Source: Chloroflexota bacterium (lineage in GTDB: Bacteria > Chloroflexota > Ktedonobacteria > Ktedonobacterales > JADMIN01). From it: a DNA stretch of 64,000 bases. The position numbers were made by a program, and so were the translations under genes. Position 1 is the first letter of the stretch. The number at the start of each line of letters is the position of its first letter. Location: assembly GCA_021323855.1 (NCBI GenBank), contig JAJPKE010000019.1, positions 62,001-126,000 on the forward strand. Reading direction: 5' to 3'. Shown here one piece after another: positions 1 through 7,439 of this stretch. The notes beneath the pieces are model-generated. The model saw only the letters and a list, made by a program, of their open reading frames with translations. It did no database searches and was not told the DNA's origin.

Positions 1-885
1 GCGAATTTGGCCGGAGAGCGCCAGCGCCTCATCAAACGGACGCTGCCAGATGTTGCGCCCAAAGATCAGCCCGGTTGCGCCGTTCTCCATGCCGATGCGC
101 GCCTTCTGGATGACATCACCCTCGCCCTGCATCTCACCACCACTGAAGAGAACCAGCGTGCGGCCAGCCGACTCGACGACCATACGCACTGCCTCTTCCT
201 GCGAGACCTGCATCGTGTTGTAGGGCTTGGGCGCGGCGGCATCCTTTTCGGGATTGAGCTTCGGCACGTTGACCTTCACGATGTCCGCGCCAAGCTCATT
301 AGCGACGCGCGCCGCATAGTCCACCGCATAGAGGCTGTCGCGCCCGCCTTTGGCGTCAATCGCCTCACCACGCGGATACGCCCAGACGATGATCGGCATG
401 CTGTAGCGTTGGGCGTCGTCGCGCACTTTGCGGAACTGCTCAAAATCTTCCGCCTGAAGCGGCGAGCCGACATAGAGCGTATAGCCGACGGCATCGGCGC
501 CCAGACGCACGGCGTCTTCCACCGTGCAGATGCACGGCGAGATTGGCGCTTTATCAGAGGGAATCTCCGTCTTGCCGTTGAGCTTGAGGACCAGCGGCAC
601 CTCACCGGCGTAGCGGCTCATATACTTTTCGGCGATGCCATACTGGAAGACGATGCCGGAGAAGCCGCCTTCCTTCGCCAGCCGCAACTGGAAGTCCGGG
701 TCTTTGGCCGCCGGATTGACAAAGAAGTCGCGCGGGCCATGTTCGAGGCCCTGGTCAATCGGCAGGAACAACAGCGTGCCGTTGCCCGGACCAAACTTGT
801 AGAGTAGCCGGTGCAGACGTGTTCGCTTGCCGATGCTGAGATCGAGATCGTCGAGTGTTGGGCGTTTCACACGCGTCATTGCCAT
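1..885 (-). CDS. Class I fructose-bisphosphate aldolase, archaeal/DhnA type (3' end cut by window)
   Basis: Cleaves fructose 1,6-bisphosphate to triose phosphates in glycolysis and gluconeogenesis. Reading back from ATG at 885 gives MAMTRVKRPTLDDLD, then PIDQGLEHGPRDFF near residue 50, a signature of the archaeal-type class I aldolases. GADIVKVNVP follows, with Lys204 in the position of the Schiff-base lysine. An AGGAGAG ribosome site lies 6 bases before the start. The frame stays open for 295 codons to the edge, so the gene is nearly complete for a family of about 260-310 residues. A related DhnA-family enzyme such as an LsrF-type thiolase is possible but less likely. A TATACT -10 candidate sits at 1017-1022, and the leader holds a small hairpin at 988-1011. 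Confidence 0.88.
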   Translation of the reverse strand, partial: MAMTRVKRPTLDDLDLSIGKRTRLHRLLYKFGPGNGTLLFLPIDQGLEHGPRDFFVNPAAKDPDFQLRLAKEGGFSGIVFQYGIAEKYMSRYAGEVPLVLKLNGKTEIPSDKAPISPCICTVEDAVRLGADAVGYTLYVGSPLQAEDFEQFRKVRDDAQRYSMPIIVWAYPRGEAIDAKGGRDSLYAVDYAARVANELGADIVKVNVPKLNPEKDAAAPKPYNTMQVSQEEAVRMVVESAGRTLVLFSGGEMQGEGDVIQKARIGMENGATGLIFGRNIWQRPFDEALALSGQIR

Positions 886-1097
886 GTGTTCTCTCCTGAT
901 TATGTCGTTTGTTGCATCTGGAACAGAGGAGGCATCGTTACTCCCACCGGACCAGACGAGATGTTTTTCGCCGCAGGAGGATGCCTGCGAACCTTCACCG
1001 TTGAGGGTTCGAGCGTAGTATATCATGCGCTGCGCGGCCCTACCAGAAGCCAGCCAGAAGCCAGACAGAGACGAACACCGTAGCGACTACTCCGGCT

Positions 1098-1661
1098 TCA
1101 ATTTAGACTGGCGGGATGATAGCCGTTCTGCTTTTCACACATGTGGTGCGGCCCCATTGGGCGGTCGCAGAAGGGGCAGCGGGGGCGTCCGCTGGCAAGG
1201 ATACTCAGCAGATGTGCGCTCAATCTGGTGGCGTGGGCGCGCGTGATGAGCACCGAGAAGAGTGGCTCTGAGTCCTCGCTTACCAGTAATTCGCCCTCGC
1301 GCTCAATCAATTCGAGCGGCGCAGCGCGCAGCAAAATCAGGTCATGATCGGGGTCGTAGCCAAGCTGCATCGAGGAGACCTGAAACTCCAGATCGGGATG
1401 CGCAGGAAAATCGGCGGGCGCGCCTGGAGGCGGCACGACCTCTGCCATTGCTTCTGGCCGCAGAATCTCGCCACCGGAGAGCCGCGCCAGCAGCCGGTCT
1501 ACCGCCAACGAGAGTTGCTCCAATTGCTCGCGTTCCAGCCAGAGGGCGGCGGTGATGCTGCGGTGGCGCGCAAAGAGGCGAAAACGGCGATTTCCTGGCT
1601 CACCGACGGCCTCGGCGTCGAATACCTCCGCGCGGCCAAAATCTTGTAGTTCTTCGCTCAT
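1098..1661 (-). CDS. DUF3090 family protein
   Basis: A 187-residue soluble protein of unknown function. The C-terminus has the family's zinc-finger-like signature: CPFC, then a proline-rich spacer with HHMC, then NGYHP. That gives three cysteines and several histidines that could bind metal. DUF3090 proteins occur in Actinobacteria and Chloroflexota, often near a histidine phosphatase; the only one in this window is about 52 kb away, so that linkage is not kept. The gene lies between prmC and the aldolase on the same strand, with about 240 bases of repeat-rich DNA upstream. The start is supported by a GAAGAAGG sequence about 11 bases before the ATG. Confidence 0.82.
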   Translation of the reverse strand: MSEELQDFGRAEVFDAEAVGEPGNRRFRLFARHRSITAALWLEREQLEQLSLAVDRLLARLSGGEILRPEAMAEVVPPPGAPADFPAHPDLEFQVSSMQLGYDPDHDLILLRAAPLELIEREGELLVSEDSEPLFSVLITRAHATRLSAHLLSILASGRPRCPFCDRPMGPHHMCEKQNGYHPASLN

Positions 1662-1683
1662 TGCTCAGCGCCTTCTTCCCGTT

Positions 1684-1724
1684 AGAGACCTCACCCCCAG
1701 CCCCTCTCCCATGAGGAGAGGGGA
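1684..1724. repeat. Dispersed GC-rich palindromic repeat, type 1
   Basis: A CCTCACCCCC arm leads into a CCCCTCTCC / GGAGAGGGG stem (1701-1709 with 1715-1723) around a 5-base loop. The same motif recurs near 1.9, 23.9, 24.1, 26.6 and 49.5 kb. It is too frequent and too uniform to be a set of independent terminators. Confidence 0.8.
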
Positions 1725-1860
1725 GCGCGGGCGCAGACGTTCAGCCGTGCGCCAGTAGTTCACTGCCGCGTCTCCTGCGTCTCCCGCTTCCAGCATGAAG
1801 TGAGTGTAACACCACGCTTCCAGGTGGCGCAAACACAGGAAATCCTGACCCAGGCCTGCG

Positions 1861-1945
1861 GCCACCTCTCTCCTCGCAAGGAGAGAGAACGACGGGTATT
1901 TTCACACACCCTTCTCCTCATAAGGAGAGGGGCCGGGGGTGAGGA
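1861..1945. repeat. Composite palindromic repeats overlapping the prmC 3' end
   Basis: Two copies of the dispersed repeat lie in tandem. The first has a CTCTCTCC / GGAGAGAG stem (1866-1873 with 1880-1887). The second, around 1909-1940, ends in GGGGGTGAGGAT and is in the opposite orientation to the copy at 1684. The prmC stop codon at 1902 lies inside this block, so repeat DNA encodes the end of that protein. With the copy at 1684 it fills most of the prmC-DUF3090 gap. Confidence 0.8.
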
Positions 1946-2852
1946 TGATAACGTAGCGGTCCCACCCGGCGTAATCGCTGCCGGGGCGCAGGGTGCTACC
2001 GGGGAGTGTCTCCTGCGCCAGCGCAGCGACGACGGCGCGCTGATCGTAGCCATATTCGAGGATAAGCGTTGCGCCGGGGTTGAGGTGCGTGGGCGTCTCG
2101 CGCAGTTGCGCAAAGAGGCTGCGCAGATGGCCCAGCCCGTCGTCCGCGCCGTAGAGCGCCCGCGCAGGCTCATACTGGCGTACATCCATTGGCAGCGCCG
2201 GCGCATCCTGTGGCGCGATATACGGCAGATTGGCAAGCAGCACATCCAGCGGCTCGGTGAGCGGCGTGAGCAGATCGCCTTGCACGAAGGTGAGGCGGTC
2301 GGCAACGCCCAGGCGTTCGGCGTTGGTTTGCGCCAGCGCCAGCGCCTCACGCGAGACATCGGTGGCGAAGATGCGCGGCAGACGTGGCTCATGGACGGCG
2401 ACCGCCAGCGCAATCGCGCCGCTGCCGGTGCCAATATCCGCCACCACCGGCGCCTCGCCCCGCGCCAGCCGCGCGCGAATCTCGCTCAGCGCCGCCTCCA
2501 CCAGCAATTCCGTCTCCGGGCGGGGAATCAGCGCGCGGGCGTCGGTGAGCAAATCGAGACCCATGAACTCGCGGTGGCCGGTGAGATAGGCCACCGGCTC
2601 ATGCGTTGCCCGCCGCGCCGCCAGCGCCGCGTAGGTCTGCGCCTGCTCCGGCGCCAGCGCGCGTTCGGGGAAGGCGATGAGCGATGCGCGCGGAATCTCC
2701 GCGACATGCGCTAGCAACACCTGCGCGTCGAGTTCCGGCGTCTCCACACCAGCGGCGCGCAACCATGCCACCGCCAGCCGCAACGCCTCGCCAACGGCGC
2801 GCGTTGCGGCCAGAGCCATCTCCTGCGCAGATTGTGACGAATCGCTGGTCAT
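1902..2852 (-). CDS. prmC: Peptide chain release factor N5-glutamine methyltransferase
   Basis: Methylates the glutamine of the GGQ motif in release factors RF1 and RF2 using S-adenosylmethionine. The N-terminal helical domain (about 20-100) carries the usual EPVAYLTGHREF segment, and the Rossmann part has VADIGTGSGAIALA. The active-site motif reads ANLPYIA rather than the common NPPY; Leu is a tolerated variant at that position. The last dozen residues (LTPGPSPYEEKGV) are read from a dispersed palindromic repeat and are probably not ancestral. The ribosome site before the ATG is weak. DUF3090 follows downstream on the same strand. Confidence 0.9.
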   Translation of the reverse strand: MTSDSSQSAQEMALAATRAVGEALRLAVAWLRAAGVETPELDAQVLLAHVAEIPRASLIAFPERALAPEQAQTYAALAARRATHEPVAYLTGHREFMGLDLLTDARALIPRPETELLVEAALSEIRARLARGEAPVVADIGTGSGAIALAVAVHEPRLPRIFATDVSREALALAQTNAERLGVADRLTFVQGDLLTPLTEPLDVLLANLPYIAPQDAPALPMDVRQYEPARALYGADDGLGHLRSLFAQLRETPTHLNPGATLILEYGYDQRAVVAALAQETLPGSTLRPGSDYAGWDRYVIILTPGPSPYEEKGV

Positions 2853-2896
2853 GGCGTGCCTATAGCAAAAGACATTTGATTTACGGCCAAGAGTAA

Positions 2897-2926
2897 GATG
2901 TTAATACGCTACTAAGTTATAACATC
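2897..2926 (-). terminator. Weak hairpin after the secreted-protein gene
   Basis: GATGTTA and TAACATC form a 7-base stem downstream of the stop at 2953, in AT-rich DNA. There is no clean U-run, so a role as terminator is tentative. Confidence 0.3.
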
Positions 2927-2952
2927 TCCCCTCTCCGAATCAAAATGGCTTG

Positions 2953-3591
2953 CTACTGGAAAAGAGGAGAACTGTATTCCAGGTCAACACCCGGATACGT
3001 GTCTTGCAAGTGCATCCAAGCTTTGTATTGGCCTGTACCACTCTTTGCGAGAGAATAATCATCGACATACGCACCATTGCACGCTTGGACGTTTATTGAA
3101 TTAGAATAACCATCAAAGATATTCGGCGATATCGTGCCTTTTAGCTGCATCATAGCACCAAGTTCAACACTCCAACCAGGCCCTGTCAGAAGCCCTACAA
3201 TAAAGGTTGTACATCCTGTGATGGCATAGTCACGACCATAAGAAAAGTTCTGTCCAACTGTGTCGCCGGAATACTTTGGGCACCAATAATACTGCACCCA
3301 AACCTTCACAGTGCCTGTGCTATCAACTTTTTGCCAGTACACCGCCCCATTTTCCGTCTGAGCATAAGCGACGTTATTGTAACACCCTGAGGGGAAAGAT
3401 TGCGTATCTGGGTGAACGGTATATACAGCACCTCTGCTAAGAGTCGCCAAATTGACTGGGTGACTCAGATCATGATGTTTACTCACTTGTGTCCGAGGCG
3501 CTGCATGAACGGGAGTTGCGATGAACCAAAGGGAAACGATCACGAAGAATGCGGCTACGAGGGAGAACCGCCGCGCGAAAGTACCTTGCAC
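2953..3591 (-). CDS. Secreted hypothetical protein, low GC
   Basis: A 212-residue protein with a clear signal peptide: RR, a hydrophobic core at about 10-24, then a TPVHA-like cleavage site near residue 30. The mature part is rich in Tyr, Ser, Gly and Asn and has paired cysteines (SGCYNN, WCPKY, TGCT, QACN), suggesting a disulphide-bonded extracellular domain. I do not recognise the family. The start is GTG at 3591 with AGGA 9 bases upstream. Base composition is clearly more AT-rich than the neighbours, which suggests acquisition. It has its own strong promoter inside the gap after the DUF4012 gene. Confidence 0.75.
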   Translation of the reverse strand: MQGTFARRFSLVAAFFVIVSLWFIATPVHAAPRTQVSKHHDLSHPVNLATLSRGAVYTVHPDTQSFPSGCYNNVAYAQTENGAVYWQKVDSTGTVKVWVQYYWCPKYSGDTVGQNFSYGRDYAITGCTTFIVGLLTGPGWSVELGAMMQLKGTISPNIFDGYSNSINVQACNGAYVDDYSLAKSGTGQYKAWMHLQDTYPGVDLEYSSPLFQ

Positions 3592-3610
3592 GTTGTTTAT
3601 CCTGTTCTAA

Positions 3611-3658
3611 AACACCGTGCCGCACGAAACACCGTGCCGCACGAAACACCGTGCCGCA
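3611..3658. repeat. 17-base tandem repeat, 2.8 copies
   Basis: The unit AACACCGTGCCGCACGA is repeated at 3611-3627, 3628-3644 and 3645-3658 (last copy partial) without spacers. It lies in the predicted 5' untranslated region of the secreted-protein gene, between its promoter and its GTG start. Confidence 0.95.
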
Positions 3659-3740
3659 TTATTATCACAATGCGACAAAGGAATGCTCACGATTCCAAGA
3701 TTACCGCTCTCGCAGCAACCTGTCATGACTGAGCTATTAA

Positions 3741-3769
3741 ATAATAAAGGAGAGAAAGCTTTCTGTCAA
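3741..3769 (-). promoter_or_regulatory. Near-consensus sigma-70-type promoter for the secreted protein
   Basis: On the minus strand TTGACA (3764-3769) is followed by a 17-base spacer and TATTAT (3741-3746). The spacer contains the palindrome AGAAAGCTTTCT, placed where a repressor would block polymerase. The expected start of transcription near 3734 leaves a leader of about 140 bases that includes the 17-base repeats. Confidence 0.75.
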
Positions 3770-3779
3770 TCACTTACTA

Positions 3780-6700
3780 TCAGAACGACACTGAAACCGT
3801 TAGATTGCTATCGAGTTGTGTATTGTTGAAGCCGGAGACGGGCTTGAGGTGGCCGATGATCTGCTGAAATGTGGCAGCGCCAATATCTGGGTTATCGCTC
3901 GGACTGCCAGGCACTATAGTGGTATTGGCGTTAGGGTGGCTGCTATGTACCTGGCTCGTATCTACGTAGACCGTCAGGTAGTCGCCCAGACCGATACCAC
4001 CAGCGCCTTGCTTCAGCACAAAGTCTCCGCTCCCCGGCTCTTTCTCCACCACCTCGCTATAGGTGCCGTGGCCGTTAGCGTCCATCGTGAAGGCGTGCGG
4101 CGTATACCATTCGACGTAGATCGTTTGGGTATGCGTCACTGGATTACTTTCACATACAACACTATCTAGATCGCCCTGAGCTTTGTTCTGCATCCGCTGA
4201 GTTGGGCCGCAATAAACAGTCAGTGCGCCCATCACCATCGTTCGCCCAGGCACATCACTGGTCGTCACAGGGTTAGACACATCATGAATGCCACCGTCAT
4301 CAGTACAATCGCTGATAACCGTAGAGCTGGCTGGGTTACAGGCCCCACCATCAATGTAGTAGGGGTAGTTATAGCCAGAGTACCCCAGGACAGTTGCATC
4401 TCCTGGAAGATAGACCCGTTGCAGGTCGTTGTAGTCATCTTCATTCGGCGCCCAGACGAGACCCTTGCGCGCATAGGTGACGGCGATGCGCAGATGATGG
4501 ATCGCGCCGCCGTTGGGCAGCAGCGTCACCACATCGGTCTGCTGCTCCGTCACCCAACTGTTGGCTTTGTCGCCGCCGTCATTGGTATCCAACACATAAA
4601 AACCATCGCCGTTGCCAGTGCGGATCGCCGCCGCCAGGCCCAACTGTTGCAGAATCAGTTCGGCATGCGGGTCCTGGAAATACACCTCCAGGTCCTTGCT
4701 CTTGAGCGCCTTCTCCACCACACTGAAGACGGCTTTGAGTTGTGCGCCGTGCATGGATTTGATCTTCGCCAGCATGACCGTGGAAAGGTCATGGGTAAAC
4801 GTCTTGCGCTCTGTGCCGGAATGTCTCAATCCACCCAACTGCGCCGCATGGATGGTATACTCCAGGTTCTGCGGCGTTATCGGGTCTTTGGTCCACTGCG
4901 GCATCGAGATGGGGCCAGTAATCTGCATCAAATCTTCGATCAGCACCGGCGAGAAGGCAATCACCCCTTGCAATGGCGCATTGTTGGGGACGGCATTCGG
5001 CGTATCCTCAACGATCTGCATTGCCGTGCGCGCATTATCCGGGAAGCTCGGCGAGAGACCCATATCGCGCAGCCCCCAGGCATACTTACAGGCGCCGTCA
5101 TAGCGCACCGGCCACCACCAGTAATATTCGGGCGGCTGCGGCCCCTGAAAGCCGCACTGACCTGGGATGGGATTGGGCACATAGTGGCTGTAGTATTCGC
5201 CGTCTAACTGATAGACATCGCTCAGGCTCAGCGGGTGCGCCTTCGATTGCTTGCCGCCGTCGAGTTCGAGGATGCCATAGTTGCCGGTGAAGCCACCAAT
5301 CGGACGCAACTCGGAGCGGTCCATCGCCAGCACCAGATAATACGCCGGCTGGCCGACGCCCAGCAGCGATGACACACTGCCCATCAGCGTCGTGAGTTCA
5401 CCCAACACCTGCGGCGCGATGGGCAACAGACTCAGATATTTGCCAAGCCTGCTTCCAGGTCGCAACTGGGATGGCAATGCCTGCATATCTAGCTGGCTAT
5501 AGGCGGCCAGCGCATCCTGCACGCGACTGTTGGCATCCCCCAATACCTGCTGCGCCTGCGTAATATCTGCCTGCGTAATACCGGGAGAGGTGTCATTGGC
5601 AGCCAACGCTCCACCTTGCAGCGGCATCAGGATGGTCTGCGCCACCTGCAATCCCTCATCGGCGGAGGAGGTAAGGTCGAATCCAATGCGGGTCAGCAGC
5701 CGTATATCGCGCACTTCTGCGCTGACGCTCCCCAGCGGCGCTCCTACGGCGCTCACCAGACTGTTGATTTCATAGAGGTCATGGCTCAACCCATCTACCT
5801 GCCCCTGCGCCTCTTGCAGCTTGGCGGAGTTGAGCAGCGATGAGGTGCCACCGGCAAAAAGCGTTTGGAGGTTCTGCACTCGCCGGTAGGCGTCGGCTGC
5901 ATCGCTGCCCAGTCGCAAGACGGGTAGCAATGGCGCACAGCAGGTGAGCAGGAATCCCAGCAGGAAGAATGAGAGCAACGCCGCAGCGGCGGGACGGCGG
6001 CGTATCAGCAGGCGCACCCGTGCCAGCCGTGACAGCGGCGTCGCCACATTACTCAGGCGCGCTATCGTGCCGGTCTCTGGCGCAGCGATGCTCTTGCTCT
6101 GCAACGACTCCTGCTGGCGACTCCCTGGCGACCAGTAGTCGTCTTCGTCTCCCCATCCGGCTGCCGCGCTGGAAACGCTGGGCTGGAAGTCGGTCGCCCA
6201 GCCGGTATCCCAGGTGCCCGTCTCCCAGCCAGCGTCCGCATATTCATCGTCGTCCCAGTCGTCGCGATTGCCGCGCGTAGTGCGATAGTTGCTCCGCCCC
6301 GCATTGCGTCCCCCACGAGAACGCGGCGCATCGTAGGTCTCGTCGTACACGTCCGACTCGCGCGAATCATACGAATCATAGGCGCGCGAGCCATAGCGGC
6401 CATCGCGCTCATACGCGCCAGTATAGGAAGACTCATCGGGATCGGGGGGAAGCTCAAACGGTGCGGAGCCATTGCGGTCCCAATCTTCTAGCACGTCGGG
6501 ATCGAAGTCCGATGCGCGCCAGTTGCCCGCCTGTGGCCTGCGGTTGCGATCGACAGCGCGGCGGAAATTATCACCGAGGCGGCGCGCCTGCCCACCGAAC
6601 GCCTGTAATGCGCCTTTCCGTGGACTCTTGGCATCCGGCTGGCGGCCTTGCGGATTCTGTGGGTCTTTCGCAGGTATCGAGAAGCGCGGCGGCTGTGCGG

Positions 6701-6977
6701 GCGACTGCGCGCGCCCGGCATTGGCGTTCTCCGGCGGCAGACCGCGTTCGTCCTGTCCCGCGCCACCAAAGCGGCTCAGCAAACCGCCGCCAGCGGGCGC
6801 AGCAGGTGGATTCGAGGGATTTTTCGTTCGCTGTGGGGGAGCCGAATGGCCATCACCCGCCCTGCGTGAAACGAATCGTTGCCGCTCGTTACCTTCATCC
6901 ATGCGCTGCTCATCCCCTCCGCCATGTATTCGCCGGTCGTTTATCAGAGACCTGTTTGGGTGCCCACCGATTGCCAT
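3780..6977 (-). CDS. DUF4012 domain membrane protein
   Basis: A 1065-residue protein of unknown molecular function. Residues 1-320 are a predicted disordered cytoplasmic tail, Pro/Gly/Arg-rich at first and then rich in Asp, Tyr and Arg. One membrane helix lies at about 329-354. The large exported part carries the DUF4012 hallmark around 547-570 (YYLVLAMDRSELRPIGGF). DUF4012 proteins are found in Gram-positive-type and Chloroflexota cell envelopes, sometimes near surface-polysaccharide genes. The start is uncertain: an alternative ATG at 6902 has GGAGGGG upstream at rather long spacing. The gene's stop is 188 bases before the secreted protein. Confidence 0.85.
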   Translation of the reverse strand: MAIGGHPNRSLINDRRIHGGGDEQRMDEGNERQRFVSRRAGDGHSAPPQRTKNPSNPPAAPAGGGLLSRFGGAGQDERGLPPENANAGRAQSPAQPPRFSIPAKDPQNPQGRQPDAKSPRKGALQAFGGQARRLGDNFRRAVDRNRRPQAGNWRASDFDPDVLEDWDRNGSAPFELPPDPDESSYTGAYERDGRYGSRAYDSYDSRESDVYDETYDAPRSRGGRNAGRSNYRTTRGNRDDWDDDEYADAGWETGTWDTGWATDFQPSVSSAAAGWGDEDDYWSPGSRQQESLQSKSIAAPETGTIARLSNVATPLSRLARVRLLIRRRPAAAALLSFFLLGFLLTCCAPLLPVLRLGSDAADAYRRVQNLQTLFAGGTSSLLNSAKLQEAQGQVDGLSHDLYEINSLVSAVGAPLGSVSAEVRDIRLLTRIGFDLTSSADEGLQVAQTILMPLQGGALAANDTSPGITQADITQAQQVLGDANSRVQDALAAYSQLDMQALPSQLRPGSRLGKYLSLLPIAPQVLGELTTLMGSVSSLLGVGQPAYYLVLAMDRSELRPIGGFTGNYGILELDGGKQSKAHPLSLSDVYQLDGEYYSHYVPNPIPGQCGFQGPQPPEYYWWWPVRYDGACKYAWGLRDMGLSPSFPDNARTAMQIVEDTPNAVPNNAPLQGVIAFSPVLIEDLMQITGPISMPQWTKDPITPQNLEYTIHAAQLGGLRHSGTERKTFTHDLSTVMLAKIKSMHGAQLKAVFSVVEKALKSKDLEVYFQDPHAELILQQLGLAAAIRTGNGDGFYVLDTNDGGDKANSWVTEQQTDVVTLLPNGGAIHHLRIAVTYARKGLVWAPNEDDYNDLQRVYLPGDATVLGYSGYNYPYYIDGGACNPASSTVISDCTDDGGIHDVSNPVTTSDVPGRTMVMGALTVYCGPTQRMQNKAQGDLDSVVCESNPVTHTQTIYVEWYTPHAFTMDANGHGTYSEVVEKEPGSGDFVLKQGAGGIGLGDYLTVYVDTSQVHSSHPNANTTIVPGSPSDNPDIGAATFQQIIGHLKPVSGFNNTQLDSNLTVSVSF

Positions 6978-7439
6978 CGGTTGCCACCATGTTCAGCCAT
7001 CACGTTCATCACGTTGAGATAAACGCATCAACGCCAGGACAGGTGACATTTGTAGCGCCGCGAGAGGCTGACTCTCAGGCAACCTTAATCCTGCTTCATG
7101 CTGGGCATCCCAGAGATGCGAGAGATGCCAGGCGTTCGCAGGCTACCATGATAGGCGTTATGCGTCAAGCGGCGTGGTACCAGCGCAGATGCTCGACGAT
7201 GCGCCCAATAACGCGCTTGTTTGTGGAGCGCCGCGCCGCCATGCTAAAATTCACTATTGTCCGTGATGCGGGCACTGCGTCCTGTGGCGCTTGTAAAACT
7301 TTTTATACGCGATAAGGGATCAACATCAACGTTTCCCTGGACATACCGTACTGGCCGCGTTTTATCGGCGCGATCAAGCAAGATGTGACGTGATAAGGCG
7401 AGATAAGGCGAGAGGGCGAGATGAGAGGAGCAAAACGTC
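6978..7439. other. Divergent intergenic region
   Basis: About 460 bases between the DUF4012 gene (minus) and the TPR gene (plus). No convincing gene is seen; long frames here are antisense extensions. AT-rich stretches near 7240-7330 are the likely promoter area. A perfect 10-base tandem duplication (GATAAGGCGA, 7392-7411) precedes the TPR ribosome site. Confidence 0.6.

Noticed and set aside
7..807. 266-codon plus-strand frame at the left edge
   Set aside because: It is the antisense shadow of the class I aldolase, whose motifs (PIDQGLEHGP, DIVKVNV) read clearly on the minus strand.
1098..1661. DUF3090 and histidine phosphatase as one conserved cluster
   Set aside because: Such neighbours are known elsewhere, but here the only histidine phosphatase is about 52 kb away.
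1800..2714. 304-codon plus-strand frame
   Set aside because: Antisense to prmC, with Arg/Gln-rich low-quality protein sequence typical of a high-GC shadow.
3611..3658. Tandem repeat as a CRISPR array
   Set aside because: The copies are directly joined, without spacers, and no cas genes are present.
6461..7315. 284-codon plus-strand frame
   Set aside because: Its first part is antisense to the DUF4012 gene. The rest is intergenic sequence with no ribosome site or recognisable motif.
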